A model generated the notes under the pieces. The model was not told where the DNA came from and searched no databases. It saw only the letters and a program-made list of their open reading frames with translations. From Anaerolineae bacterium (GTDB lineage Bacteria > Chloroflexota > Anaerolineae > JACIWP01): a stretch of 9,735 nucleotides of DNA. Positions 1 through 6,566 of the stretch are shown here, piece after piece (the stretch's first letter is position 1; every line of letters begins with the position of its first letter). The translations under genes were made by a program, and so were the position numbers. Location of the stretch: positions 1 through 9,735 of the forward strand of contig JACIWP010000110.1 in NCBI GenBank assembly GCA_014360855.1, given 5' to 3'.

Positions 1-516
1 AACCCGGGCAACTCCGGCGGACCACTGCTGGATGCGCGCGGCCGGCTGATCGGCGTGAACACCGCCATCGTCTCGCCCAGCGGGGCCTCGGCCGGCGTGG
101 GGTTTGCCATTCCGGTGGACACCGTGCGGCGCGTCGTGCCGGTGCTGATCGAGAAGGGCTATTATCCCCATCCCTGGATAGGGATTCTGGGATATTCCAT
201 CACGCCGGCGCTGGCGCGGCGCCTGGACCTACCGGTAGAGCAGGGTATCCTCGTAGCGCGGGTGTACAGCAACAGTCCGGCGGCACGCGCCGGCATCCGC
301 GGCGCCACGCGTCAGGTGGTCATCGGCAACCAGGTGGTGCTGGCCGGCGGGGACATCCTCACCGCCATCAACGGCCATCCCATCCGGGACTGGGACAGCC
401 TGGACGCCTATCTGGAAGAGAACACGGTGGTAGGCGATGTGGTGACGGTGACCCTCCTGCGCGACGGCAGGGAGCGCACCGTGCAGGTGGAGCTGGCCGA
501 GGAGCCGCGCTCATAA
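1..516 (+). CDS. HtrA/DegP-like trypsin-fold serine protease with PDZ domain (5'-truncated)
   Basis: This is the C-terminal 171 residues of a DegP/HtrA-family envelope protease; the start lies left of the window. The reading frame is open from base 1 and begins with NPGNSGGPLL. Its GNSGG is the family signature around the catalytic serine (Ser at bases 13-15), followed by the end of the chymotrypsin-like fold (IGVNTAIVSP, GVGFAIPVD). A PDZ domain occupies roughly residues 56-168, with the carboxylate-binding-loop region near WIGILGY and a GGDILTAINGHPI core. A short insertion sits between the AGIRG helix start and GGD. HtrA proteases degrade or hold misfolded extracytoplasmic proteins, which fits the two small heat-shock genes downstream. 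The catalytic His and Asp and any signal or membrane anchor are outside the window, so subtype (DegP, DegQ, DegS) cannot be assigned. No terminator is visible after the stop. Confidence 0.93.
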   Translation, partial: NPGNSGGPLLDARGRLIGVNTAIVSPSGASAGVGFAIPVDTVRRVVPVLIEKGYYPHPWIGILGYSITPALARRLDLPVEQGILVARVYSNSPAARAGIRGATRQVVIGNQVVLAGGDILTAINGHPIRDWDSLDAYLEENTVVGDVVTVTLLRDGRERTVQVELAEEPRS

Positions 517-522
517 GGGCAG

Positions 523-581
523 TTCTAACAAAACTCTAATACTTCTCTAATGCCATTCTAACGCCGGCCTGATAATATAGG
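523..581 (+). promoter_or_regulatory. Four 11-bp-phased direct repeats and -10 element upstream of first hsp20
   Basis: The 7-mers TTCTAAC (523-529), CTCTAAT (534-540), CTCTAAT (545-551) and TTCTAAC (556-562) share the pattern YTCTAAY and start exactly 11 bp apart. A -10-like GATAAT lies at 571-576 (alternatively TAATAT at 573-578). The matching -35 position (about 548-553) has no TTGACA-like sequence and is covered by the repeats. Direct repeats of about 11 bp overlapping a missing -35 are typical of promoters activated by OmpR/PhoB-type winged-helix regulators. That reading is inference; no regulator is identified. The leader to the hsp20 start would be about 65 nt. Confidence 0.6.
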
Positions 582-649
582 AATCGCCAAGTTCGATGAC
601 ACACCTTACACCAATCCCGAAGCTGGAGTAAGGAAAGGAGGTGAGGCGT

Positions 650-1093
650 ATGTCGCTGATGCGGTGGCAGCCCTTTGAGGAGCTGATGTCCCTGCGCGAG
701 GCGATGGATCGTCTGTTCGAGGAGAGCATCGTCTGGCCGCGGAGCCTGCTTGCGCCGGCAGCCCAGACCTTCGCCGTGGATATCTATGAGACCAAGGACG
801 ATGTGGTGGTGAAAGCCAGCCTGCCCGGCGTCAAGCCCGAGGACATCGAGGTCTCCGTGGTCGGCGACACCCTGACCATCAAGGGCGAGGTGAAGGAAGA
901 GAAGGACATCAAAGAGGAGAATTACATCCGCAAGGAGCGCCGCTATGGGTCCTTCTGCCGGTCCTTCACTCTGCCCGTGTCGGTGGATGCCGACAAGGCG
1001 ACGGCGGAGTTTGAGAACGGCGTGCTGACCCTGACGCTCCCCAAGGCGGAAGAGGTCAAGCCCAAGACCATCGCCATCAAGGCCAAGAAATAA
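650..1093 (+). CDS. Small heat-shock protein, Hsp20/alpha-crystallin family (copy 1)
   Basis: This encodes a 147-residue ATP-independent holdase chaperone. The ATG at 650 is chosen because a strong Shine-Dalgarno, AAAGGAGGTG (634-643), ends 6 nt before it; the GTG at 641 lies inside that site. The N-terminal arm (MSLMRWQPFEEL, then LREAMDRLFEES) is typical of bacterial class A Hsp20. The alpha-crystallin domain covers roughly residues 40-135. It has the SLPGVKPEDIEV strand pair, the YIRKERRYGSF loop used in dimer exchange, and the conserved FENGVLTLTLPK motif. A C-terminal I-x-I (IAI) precedes KAKK and would dock into neighbouring subunits in oligomers. A Cys sits in SFCRSF. The second hsp20 downstream is a clear tandem paralogue. 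The upstream repeat array suggests regulated transcription. Confidence 0.96.
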   Translation: MSLMRWQPFEELMSLREAMDRLFEESIVWPRSLLAPAAQTFAVDIYETKDDVVVKASLPGVKPEDIEVSVVGDTLTIKGEVKEEKDIKEENYIRKERRYGSFCRSFTLPVSVDADKATAEFENGVLTLTLPKAEEVKPKTIAIKAKK

Positions 1094-1104
1094 TGTGCAC
1101 CGCG

Positions 1105-1150
1105 TGGGGGCGAGGCCATCGGGACATCAACGCCGCACGCCTCGCCCCCA
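1105..1150 (+). terminator. GC-rich hairpin between the two hsp20 genes
   Basis: A perfect 12-bp inverted repeat, TGGGGGCGAGGC (1105-1116) with GCCTCGCCCCCA (1139-1150), has a 22-nt loop and starts 11 nt after the hsp20 stop. No U-run follows (TTCCGTCTCC), so it is at best a partial terminator. A processing or mRNA-stabilising element that sets the ratio of the two hsp20 messages is equally possible. Confidence 0.45.
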
Positions 1151-1161
1151 TTCCGTCTCCA

Positions 1162-1252
1162 GGCTATAGGCCACAGACCACGGACAATAGACCATAGACC
1201 ACGGACGATAGGACGCAGGGAGATGGGCTATCGTCCATGGTCTGCGGTCTAT
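1162..1252 (+). repeat. Heptamer tandem repeat array forming a foldback
   Basis: Bases 1162-1217 read as eight consecutive 7-bp units: GGCTATA, GGCCACA, GACCACG, GACAATA, GACCATA, GACCACG, GACGATA, GGACGCA. Three units of the same family recur on the opposite strand at 1229-1249 (GACCGCA, GACCATG, GACGATA). The arms 1187-1211 and 1228-1252 therefore match as an inverted repeat in 22 of 25 positions around a 16-nt loop. The structure ends about 8 nt before the Shine-Dalgarno of the second hsp20. It resembles short heptamer repeats known from cyanobacteria and other genomes; its role here is unknown. Confidence 0.8.
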
Positions 1253-1277
1253 ATCCCAGAAAAGGAGGTGATGCGCG

Positions 1278-1721
1278 ATGTCGCTGGATCGTTGGGAGCC
1301 ATTCCGGGAGTTTATGACTCTGCGGGAAGCGATGGATCGGTTGTTTGAGGAGAGCCTGGTGAATTGGCGCCGGCTGGGCGTGGGCGCCGGCGAGCGCACC
1401 ATGCGTCTGCCCATTGACGCCTACGCCACCGATAACGAGATCGTCATCATGGCGCCGGTGCCGGGCGTCAAGCCGGAGGATGTGGAAATCACGCTGGAAG
1501 GCGATACGCTGACCATCAAGGGCGAGATCAAACCGCCCCTGGAGAATGTGGACTATATCTTCCAGGAGCGCGCCTACGGCCCCTTCAGCCGCACCCTGAC
1601 GCTGAATGTGCCCGTGGATGCGGAGAAGGCCGAGGCGACCTTCGAGAACGGCATCCTCACCCTGACCATCCCGAAGGCGGAAAGCGTCAAACCCAAGACC
1701 ATCAAGGTCAAGTCCAAGTAA
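1278..1721 (+). CDS. Small heat-shock protein, Hsp20/alpha-crystallin family (copy 2)
   Basis: This encodes a second 147-residue Hsp20 holdase, paralogous to copy 1. The N-terminal arms align almost residue for residue (MSLDRWEPFREFMTLREA here), as do the VPGVKPEDVEI, DTLTIKGE and FENGILTLTIPK segments. The alpha-crystallin domain spans about residues 40-138, and the C-terminal I-x-V motif (IKV) precedes KSK. The two differ mainly in the loop between strands (PPLENVDYIFQERAYG here, against a longer Lys/Glu-rich loop in copy 1), so they may form mixed oligomers or take different clients. The ATG at 1278 follows AAAGGAGGTGATG (1261-1273), almost the full complement of a 16S rRNA 3' end. No convincing separate promoter is visible, so co-transcription with copy 1 is likely. 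A strong terminator follows. Confidence 0.96.
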   Translation: MSLDRWEPFREFMTLREAMDRLFEESLVNWRRLGVGAGERTMRLPIDAYATDNEIVIMAPVPGVKPEDVEITLEGDTLTIKGEIKPPLENVDYIFQERAYGPFSRTLTLNVPVDAEKAEATFENGILTLTIPKAESVKPKTIKVKSK

Positions 1722-1731
1722 GCCGGCGATG

Positions 1732-1763
1732 CCTCCCGCAGGGACTCCTGCGGGAGGTTTTTT
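1732..1763 (+). terminator. Rho-independent terminator after the hsp20 pair
   Basis: A perfect 11-bp stem, CCTCCCGCAGG (1732-1742) with CCTGCGGGAGG (1747-1757), has a GACT tetraloop and is followed directly by six T (1758-1763). It starts 10 nt after the second hsp20 stop and separates the chaperone block from the GH3 gene. Confidence 0.95.
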
Positions 1764-1783
1764 GTCCCGCGCCGGCCGATGTC

Positions 1784-1812
1784 TTGCGCCAGCACTCTGC
1801 CTCGTGTATACT
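1784..1812 (+). promoter_or_regulatory. Sigma-70-type promoter of the GH3-like gene
   Basis: TTGCGC (1784-1789) and TATACT (1807-1812) are separated by exactly 17 bp. The promoter lies just after the hsp20 terminator and gives a leader of about 50 nt to the ATG at 1872. It also shows that the longer open frame beginning at 1779 cannot be the translated start. Confidence 0.7.
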
Positions 1813-1871
1813 ATCATCAGCCCGCGGAGCAAACACGGGCATATTCCCCCACATCAGAGGGCGGAAGGCGC

Positions 1872-4766
1872 ATGAAGCGGATAGGTTGGCGTCTTGCAAT
1901 AAGCATCGTGCTGCTGAGCATCCTGCTGGCCGGCATGCCGGCCGCCGGCTTTGCCCAACCCGCCTCTCGCGCACCCTCCGCTGACACCGCCGTGGACACC
2001 ATCATCGCCGGCATGACCGTCGAGGAACGGGTCGGCCAGCTTTTCCTGGTCACCTTTATGGGGAACCAGGCGCCGCCCGATTCGGACATCGCGGAGCTGA
2101 TCCAGAGCTACCGGGTGGGCGGCGTGGTCCTGCTGGCCAGCAACGGCAATATCGTCAACCGCGGCGACACCCCCCGCCAGACCGCGGAGCTGGTCAACCA
2201 GCTCCAGCAGTTGGCCCTGACCGCCCCGCCGCTGGAAAGCAAGTACCCGGCTGTCCCGCCGGCCGGCGTCGTTACCCCTACCCAGACCATTACCCCTACC
2301 GGCAGTACCCATATCCCGCTCTTTATCGCCGTGGACCATGAGGGGGATGGATACCCCTATACGCGCCTGCGCAACGGCTTTACCCCGGTGCCGAGCAATA
2401 TGGCGGTGGGAGCAACCTGGTCGCCGGCGCTGGCCGAGGCCATCGGGCAAGTCGTCGGGGCGGAACTGCGCGCCGTGGGCATCAATATGCTCCTCGGCCC
2501 TTCCCTCGACGTGCTGGACACTCCCCGCCCGGGCGGTCGCGGCGACATGGGCATCCGCACCTTTGGCGGCGACCCCTACTGGGTGGGCGCGCTGGGCGAG
2601 GCCTACATCCGCGGTGTGCATCTGGGGAGCGCCGGCGGCATCGTGACCGTGGCCAAGCACTTCCCGGGCAATGGGGGAAGCGACCGCCGGCCGGATGAGG
2701 AGATTTCCACCGTCAACAAGTCGCTCAAAGAGCTGTACCGCATCGAGCTGGCCCCCTTCTTCGCCGTCACGAAAGAACCGAAGCTGGGCAGTCCCTCGGT
2801 GACCGACGCGCTGATGACCTCGCATATCCGCTACCGCGGTTTCCAGGGCAACATCCGCCAGCTCACGCGGCCGATTTCCTTCGATGCGCAGAACCTGCCG
2901 GCGCTGATGCAGTTGCCGGAGTTCGCGCCCTGGCGGGAAGCCGGCGGACTGCTGGTCAGCGACGCCCTGGGCGTGCCGGCGGTGCGCAAATATTACGACC
3001 CGCAGTTGCAGACCTTCCCGTACCGGCAAATCGCCCAGGAGGCCTTCCTGGCCGGCAATGACCTGCTGATCCTTTCCCAGTTTGCCCTGCATGACAACTG
3101 GGCCGAGCAGTTCGAAAATATCAAGGCGACCATCGCTTTCTTCCAGGAGAAATATGTCAGCGACCCCAACTTCCGCGCCCGTGCGGACGAGTCTCTGCGC
3201 CGCATCCTGGCCCTGAAACTGCGGCTCTATCCCTCCTTCTCCCCCGACAAAGTGCTGGTGGACCCGGAGGCGGTCGAGGATGTGGTGGGCAAGGGGTTGG
3301 GCGTGGTAAGCGATGTGGCCAAACAGGCCCTGACCCTCATCTACCCTGGCCCGGGGGAGCTGGCGGACCGGCTTCCCAGCCCGCCCCTCTCGGATGAACC
3401 CATTGTCATCTTTACCGATATGCGGGAGGTGTCGGACTGCTCCGACCGCGCGCTCTGCCCACCCTTTACCCTGCTGGGAGTGGACGATTTCGCGAAGGAG
3501 ATCTTGAAGCTGTACGGGCCGGCCGGCACCGGCCAGGTACAGCCCGACCTGCTCACCAGTTTTAGCTTTGCCGACCTGTGGGGGTATCTGCACCCCGAGG
3601 CCGGCGAGTCCAGCCCCGAATCCCGCAAGGCCATCGAGGAGGCGCTGGGAAAGGCCCAGTGGGTGGTCTTCGTCACCCTGGACATTGACCCGATCCACTA
3701 CCCGGCCTCCGCCGCCCTGCGGGACTTTCTGCGGGAGAGCGAGTCGCTCCTGCGCAATAAAAACATCATCGTCTTCGCTTTAGCCGAGCCCTATTACCTG
3801 GACACCACCGAGATCAGCAAGCTGACCGCCTATTACGGCCTGTACAGCAAGATGCCGCCCTGTATCGAGGTGGCGGTGCGCACGCTGTTCCAGGAGATCA
3901 CCCCGCGGGGCGCATCGCCGGTCTCCATCGCCGGCATCAACTACGACCTGATCTCCATCACCGAGCCGGACCCTGACCAGATCATCCAGGTGCGCTTGAA
4001 CACGCCGGCCGGCAGTGACCCGGCCAAGAGCGTGGATATCACCGTGGGCAGTACGCTGTCGCTGATCGCCGGCCCCATCCTCGACCACAACGGCCACCCC
4101 GTGCCGGATGGCACGCCGGTGGAGTTCCGCCTGTATTATCCGGCGGAATCGCTGGAGCTTCCGCGCCTGCGCACAACCACCGTCAACGGCCTAGCCGAAG
4201 GCTCCGTGGTGCTGGAGCGGGTAGGACAGCTCAACGTCACCGCATCCAGCGGCAACGCCGTCCGCTCCACCACCCTGCAGGTAGTCATCTCGAGCAACGA
4301 GCCGGCACAGATTTCCACCGTGGTGCCAAGCCCTACCGCCACCTTTACCCCGACCCATACGCCGCCGCCGACCCCCACACCGCGTCCCACCGCCACACCC
4401 CTGCCGCAGGTGACCCCCACGGAGGCGACGACCGCCGGCGGCACAAAGGCCGGCGGGGCCGCTGGGGGCCGCTGGGGCGCGCTGGGCATGACGCTCCTGG
4501 CGCTGTTCGCCATGGGCGGGATCGCCGGCCTGACATGGGCGCTCGTGCATCACTCGCCCATCACCGGCGCGCGGCTGGCGCTGTGGCTGATGAGCGGCGG
4601 CCTGGCGGCCTATGTGCTGTACGTGCAAGGCCTTCTGCCAGCCGGCCCACCGGATGAGGAATCGGCCGCCTGGCTGGCGCCGATGATTTCCGCGGTCGGG
4701 GGACTGGTGGTCGCCGGCATCTATCTATCGTTGGACAGGGGACTGCGGCGTCGGATCAGCCGCTGA
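1872..4766 (+). CDS. Secreted, membrane-anchored glycoside hydrolase family 3-like protein
   Basis: This encodes 964 residues. ATG 1872 is chosen because it follows the promoter and begins a signal peptide (MKRIGWRLAISIVLLSILLA, likely cut near GFA-QP at 28/29). Residues about 42-405 are a GH3 TIM barrel: MTVEERVGQLFLV, VDHEGDG, GFTPVPSNMAVGAT, RTFGGDP, KHFPGNG (262-268), and GGLLVSDALGV with the likely nucleophile Asp364. The family hydrolyses beta-linked sugars, often N-acetylglucosamine. The NagZ-type D-S-H motif after KHFPG is absent (SDRRPDEE instead), so the substrate and even activity are uncertain. A diverged alpha/beta domain follows. Then come an Ig-like beta domain (about 704-806), a Pro/Thr linker (817-866), and about three hydrophobic helices (869-893, 900-922, 934-953) that would hold the enzyme on the outer face of the cell membrane. 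It is monocistronic and ends 6 bp from the convergent kinase gene. Confidence 0.88.
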   Translation: MKRIGWRLAISIVLLSILLAGMPAAGFAQPASRAPSADTAVDTIIAGMTVEERVGQLFLVTFMGNQAPPDSDIAELIQSYRVGGVVLLASNGNIVNRGDTPRQTAELVNQLQQLALTAPPLESKYPAVPPAGVVTPTQTITPTGSTHIPLFIAVDHEGDGYPYTRLRNGFTPVPSNMAVGATWSPALAEAIGQVVGAELRAVGINMLLGPSLDVLDTPRPGGRGDMGIRTFGGDPYWVGALGEAYIRGVHLGSAGGIVTVAKHFPGNGGSDRRPDEEISTVNKSLKELYRIELAPFFAVTKEPKLGSPSVTDALMTSHIRYRGFQGNIRQLTRPISFDAQNLPALMQLPEFAPWREAGGLLVSDALGVPAVRKYYDPQLQTFPYRQIAQEAFLAGNDLLILSQFALHDNWAEQFENIKATIAFFQEKYVSDPNFRARADESLRRILALKLRLYPSFSPDKVLVDPEAVEDVVGKGLGVVSDVAKQALTLIYPGPGELADRLPSPPLSDEPIVIFTDMREVSDCSDRALCPPFTLLGVDDFAKEILKLYGPAGTGQVQPDLLTSFSFADLWGYLHPEAGESSPESRKAIEEALGKAQWVVFVTLDIDPIHYPASAALRDFLRESESLLRNKNIIVFALAEPYYLDTTEISKLTAYYGLYSKMPPCIEVAVRTLFQEITPRGASPVSIAGINYDLISITEPDPDQIIQVRLNTPAGSDPAKSVDITVGSTLSLIAGPILDHNGHPVPDGTPVEFRLYYPAESLELPRLRTTTVNGLAEGSVVLERVGQLNVTASSGNAVRSTTLQVVISSNEPAQISTVVPSPTATFTPTHTPPPTPTPRPTATPLPQVTPTEATTAGGTKAGGAAGGRWGALGMTLLALFAMGGIAGLTWALVHHSPITGARLALWLMSGGLAAYVLYVQGLLPAGPPDEESAAWLAPMISAVGGLVVAGIYLSLDRGLRRRISR

Positions 4767-4779
4767 GGGACATCAGCGG
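4760..4779. other. Small hairpin containing both convergent stop codons
   Basis: CCGCTGA (4760-4766) and TCAGCGG (4773-4779) form a 7-bp stem with a 6-nt loop. The TGA of the GH3 gene and the TGA of the minus-strand kinase lie symmetrically inside the stem. There is no T-run on either side, so any bidirectional terminator role would be weak. Confidence 0.45.
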
Positions 4780-5798
4780 ATAGGCCCGAAAGCGGTGACG
4801 ATCAGGGCGACGAACAGCAGTATCAAAAAGAGGATCAGGGGCACGCGCAGAGCGGCAAACCAAACGGGCGCTTCGGATGGCTGGCGTGCGGCAGTATCCG
4901 CCGGCGAGGGGGCCGGCTCACCAAAGAACAGCTCCTGGCGGAAGGCCGCTACCGTGGGCGGACGCTGGTCAGGATGCATCTCCAGCGCGTGCATGATGGC
5001 GTGGTTGGTGCGTTCGGAAACGGCAGGGTTGAGGTCGCGCACGCTGGGCAAAATGCCTGGCTTCAGGAAGCGCTGTTTGGCATCCACGGGCGGCTTTCCC
5101 GTCAGCAGGTGATACAGCGTGGCGCCCAGAGAATAGATGTCGGAGCGCGGGTCGGTGTGGCCGGTATCGCCGCCGTACTGCTCCAGCGGCGTGTACTGGA
5201 CGGTGCCGCGTCCCTGCAGGACAGTGATGGTGCGATTATCGTCGGGGAGCATCAGCTTGACAAGGCCGAAGTCCACCAGCTTGATGGTGCCGGCCGGCGT
5301 GAGCTTGATATTGCCGGGCTTGATATCGCGATGCAGTACCGGCGGGTCCTGGGAATGGAGGTATTCCAGCGCATCGCAGAGCTGTTCGGCCCAACGCAGG
5401 ACCTGTTCTTCCGGCAGAGGATGTCCCTGCATAAGGGCTTCTTCCAGGAGCTGGCGCAGGTCTTTGCCGGCGACGTAATCCATCACCAGGTATTCGCGGC
5501 CGGCCTCGGAGAAATAGTCGGAAACCTTGGGCAAATTGGGGTGATCCAGGCGCGCCAATACCGAGGCCTCGCGGTAAAACTGCTCACGGGCCTGCCGGGC
5601 GGACGCAGGGTCAGTGCCCAGATCAGGACGAATTTCTTTGATGGCACAGGCACGCCCTTCCAGAAGCAGGTCATCGGCCCGGTAGACGGCGCCCATGCCG
5701 CCCTCGCCGACGAGTTCCGTGATGCGGTAGCGCTCTTTCAGGACAGTGCCAGGAGCGAGCGGCTCGACCAAGGGAAACCTCTTCTCCTCCGGATCCAT
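4773..5798 (-). CDS. Membrane-anchored Ser/Thr protein kinase (PknB-type catalytic domain)
   Basis: This encodes 341 residues from the ATG at 5798. An in-frame ATG at 5894 lies within the promoter -35 and is rejected. The kinase domain spans about residues 24-285 and has every catalytic element: glycine loop GEGGMGAVY (31-39), Lys54 in AIKEI, alpha-C Glu77, HRDIKPGN (156-163), DFG (176-178), a PLEQ form of the APE motif, and DPRSDIYSLGATLYHLL. A Pro/Ala-rich segment leads to one C-terminal hydrophobic helix (about 313-333) with only a few residues after it, so the catalytic domain is cytoplasmic and no extracellular sensor domain exists. No good Shine-Dalgarno precedes the start. The gene is divergent from an FHA-domain transcription factor. 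FHA domains bind phosphothreonine, so that neighbour is a likely substrate or partner (inference from context). Confidence 0.93.
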   Translation of the reverse strand: MDPEEKRFPLVEPLAPGTVLKERYRITELVGEGGMGAVYRADDLLLEGRACAIKEIRPDLGTDPASARQAREQFYREASVLARLDHPNLPKVSDYFSEAGREYLVMDYVAGKDLRQLLEEALMQGHPLPEEQVLRWAEQLCDALEYLHSQDPPVLHRDIKPGNIKLTPAGTIKLVDFGLVKLMLPDDNRTITVLQGRGTVQYTPLEQYGGDTGHTDPRSDIYSLGATLYHLLTGKPPVDAKQRFLKPGILPSVRDLNPAVSERTNHAIMHALEMHPDQRPPTVAAFRQELFFGEPAPSPADTAARQPSEAPVWFAALRVPLILFLILLFVALIVTAFGPIR

Positions 5799-5865
5799 CA
5801 CTGTGGGGGAGCCGCGCCAACGACGAATGGCCGCATGCCGCTGGCGGGGGGCGACTCCACCTATA

Positions 5866-5894
5866 ACTATAGCTGAGAGTAATAGGGTTGTCAA
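5866..5894 (-). promoter_or_regulatory. Sigma-70-type promoter of the Ser/Thr kinase
   Basis: Read on the minus strand, TTGACA (5894-5889) and TATAGT (5871-5866) are separated by 17 bp, a near-consensus promoter. Transcription would start near 5859, about 60 nt before the kinase ATG. The -10 lies in a 12-bp dyad, CTATA-AC-TATAG (5861-5872), which could also give a weak -10 for the divergent FHA gene or act as an operator. No clear plus-strand -35 was found for the FHA gene. Confidence 0.8.
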
Positions 5895-5921
5895 ACGCCC
5901 TGCGAGTAAGGGGATATAAGG

Positions 5922-6566
5922 ATGCAGAACCAGGACGTCGGGATATTGATACTGCGAGAGGGTGAGGGTTGCGGCCAGATCTGGTCATTGAGCCGGCCGG
6001 AGACGGTCATCGGTCGGGACGAATCGTGCGACATCGTGCTCAATGACCGCAAGGTCTCCCGCCGGCATGCCAGCATCCGCCGTCAGCCCGACGGCTATTA
6101 CATCACCGACCTGCAGAGCAAGAACGGGACCTTTGTCAACGGCGAGGCGGTGCTCGGGACGCGGCGGCTCCACGATGGGGACGAGATTCAGATCGCCCTG
6201 TGCTACCGCCTGGCCTTTGTGGATGCCGGCGCCACCGTCCCGCTGAGCCTGGAGGAAACCTTCCGGCGCGGCCTGGTGCTGGACAAAGAAGCGCGCATGG
6301 TCTATCTGCACCAGAAGGCGCTGGAGCCCCCGTTGTCGCCGGCCCAATTCCGCCTGCTGGAACTGCTGTACGATAACTGTGACCGCGTCGTCAGCCGGGA
6401 GGAGATCGTCTCGGCGGTGTGGCCCGATGAGTCCGCCGAGGGCATCACCGAGCAGGCCATTGATGCGCTGGTGCGCCGGCTGAGGGAACGCCTGGCCGAG
6501 CTGGACCCCTCCTGGCAGTTTGTCGTCACCGTGCGCGGGCACGGGTTCCGCTTCAACCGCCCGTAG
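5922..6566 (+). CDS. FHA domain - OmpR-type winged-helix transcriptional regulator
   Basis: This encodes 214 residues. Residues about 8-100 form a forkhead-associated domain with the phosphothreonine-binding signature: GR (31-32), SRRH (46-49), and the KNGTFVNG loop (67-74). Residues about 117-213 are an OmpR/PhoB C-terminal winged helix: LSPAQFRLLELLYDN, VVSREEIVSAVW, the recognition helix around ITEQAIDALVRRLRERL, and the wing motif TVRGHGFRF. There is no receiver domain, so phospho-aspartate control is replaced by FHA/phosphothreonine recognition. Mycobacterial EmbR, controlled by the kinase PknH, combines the same two modules but in the opposite order. The divergent kinase makes a kinase-regulator circuit likely. 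The start is supported by a purine-rich AAGG immediately before ATG and by the FHA strand beginning at residue 8. The last 14 bp overlap the convergent ligase gene. Confidence 0.93.
   Translation: MQNQDVGILILREGEGCGQIWSLSRPETVIGRDESCDIVLNDRKVSRRHASIRRQPDGYYITDLQSKNGTFVNGEAVLGTRRLHDGDEIQIALCYRLAFVDAGATVPLSLEETFRRGLVLDKEARMVYLHQKALEPPLSPAQFRLLELLYDNCDRVVSREEIVSAVWPDESAEGITEQAIDALVRRLRERLAELDPSWQFVVTVRGHGFRFNRP

Noticed and set aside
641..649. GTG at 641 as the start of the first hsp20
   Set aside because: It sits inside the Shine-Dalgarno AAAGGAGGTG; ATG 650 is correctly spaced and matches the paralogue's MSL start.
1162..1252. CRISPR array
   Set aside because: The repeat unit is 7 bp, contiguous and degenerate, with no spacers and no cas genes nearby.
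1127..1832. Minus-strand frames crossing the heptamer repeats and second hsp20
   Set aside because: The W-S-V-V-Y-like peptides come from translating the heptamer repeat, and the rest is antisense to hsp20.
1854..3698. A 614-codon open frame on the minus strand opposite the GH3-like gene
   Set aside because: It is a composition shadow of the plus-strand GH3 frame; the translation is low-complexity and rich in Gly, His, Gln and Arg, without family motifs.
5913..5920. GATATA/TATAAG just before the FHA start as its -10
   Set aside because: The spacing from TTGTCA at 5888 is 19-21 bp and transcription would begin at or after the ATG; too weak to call.
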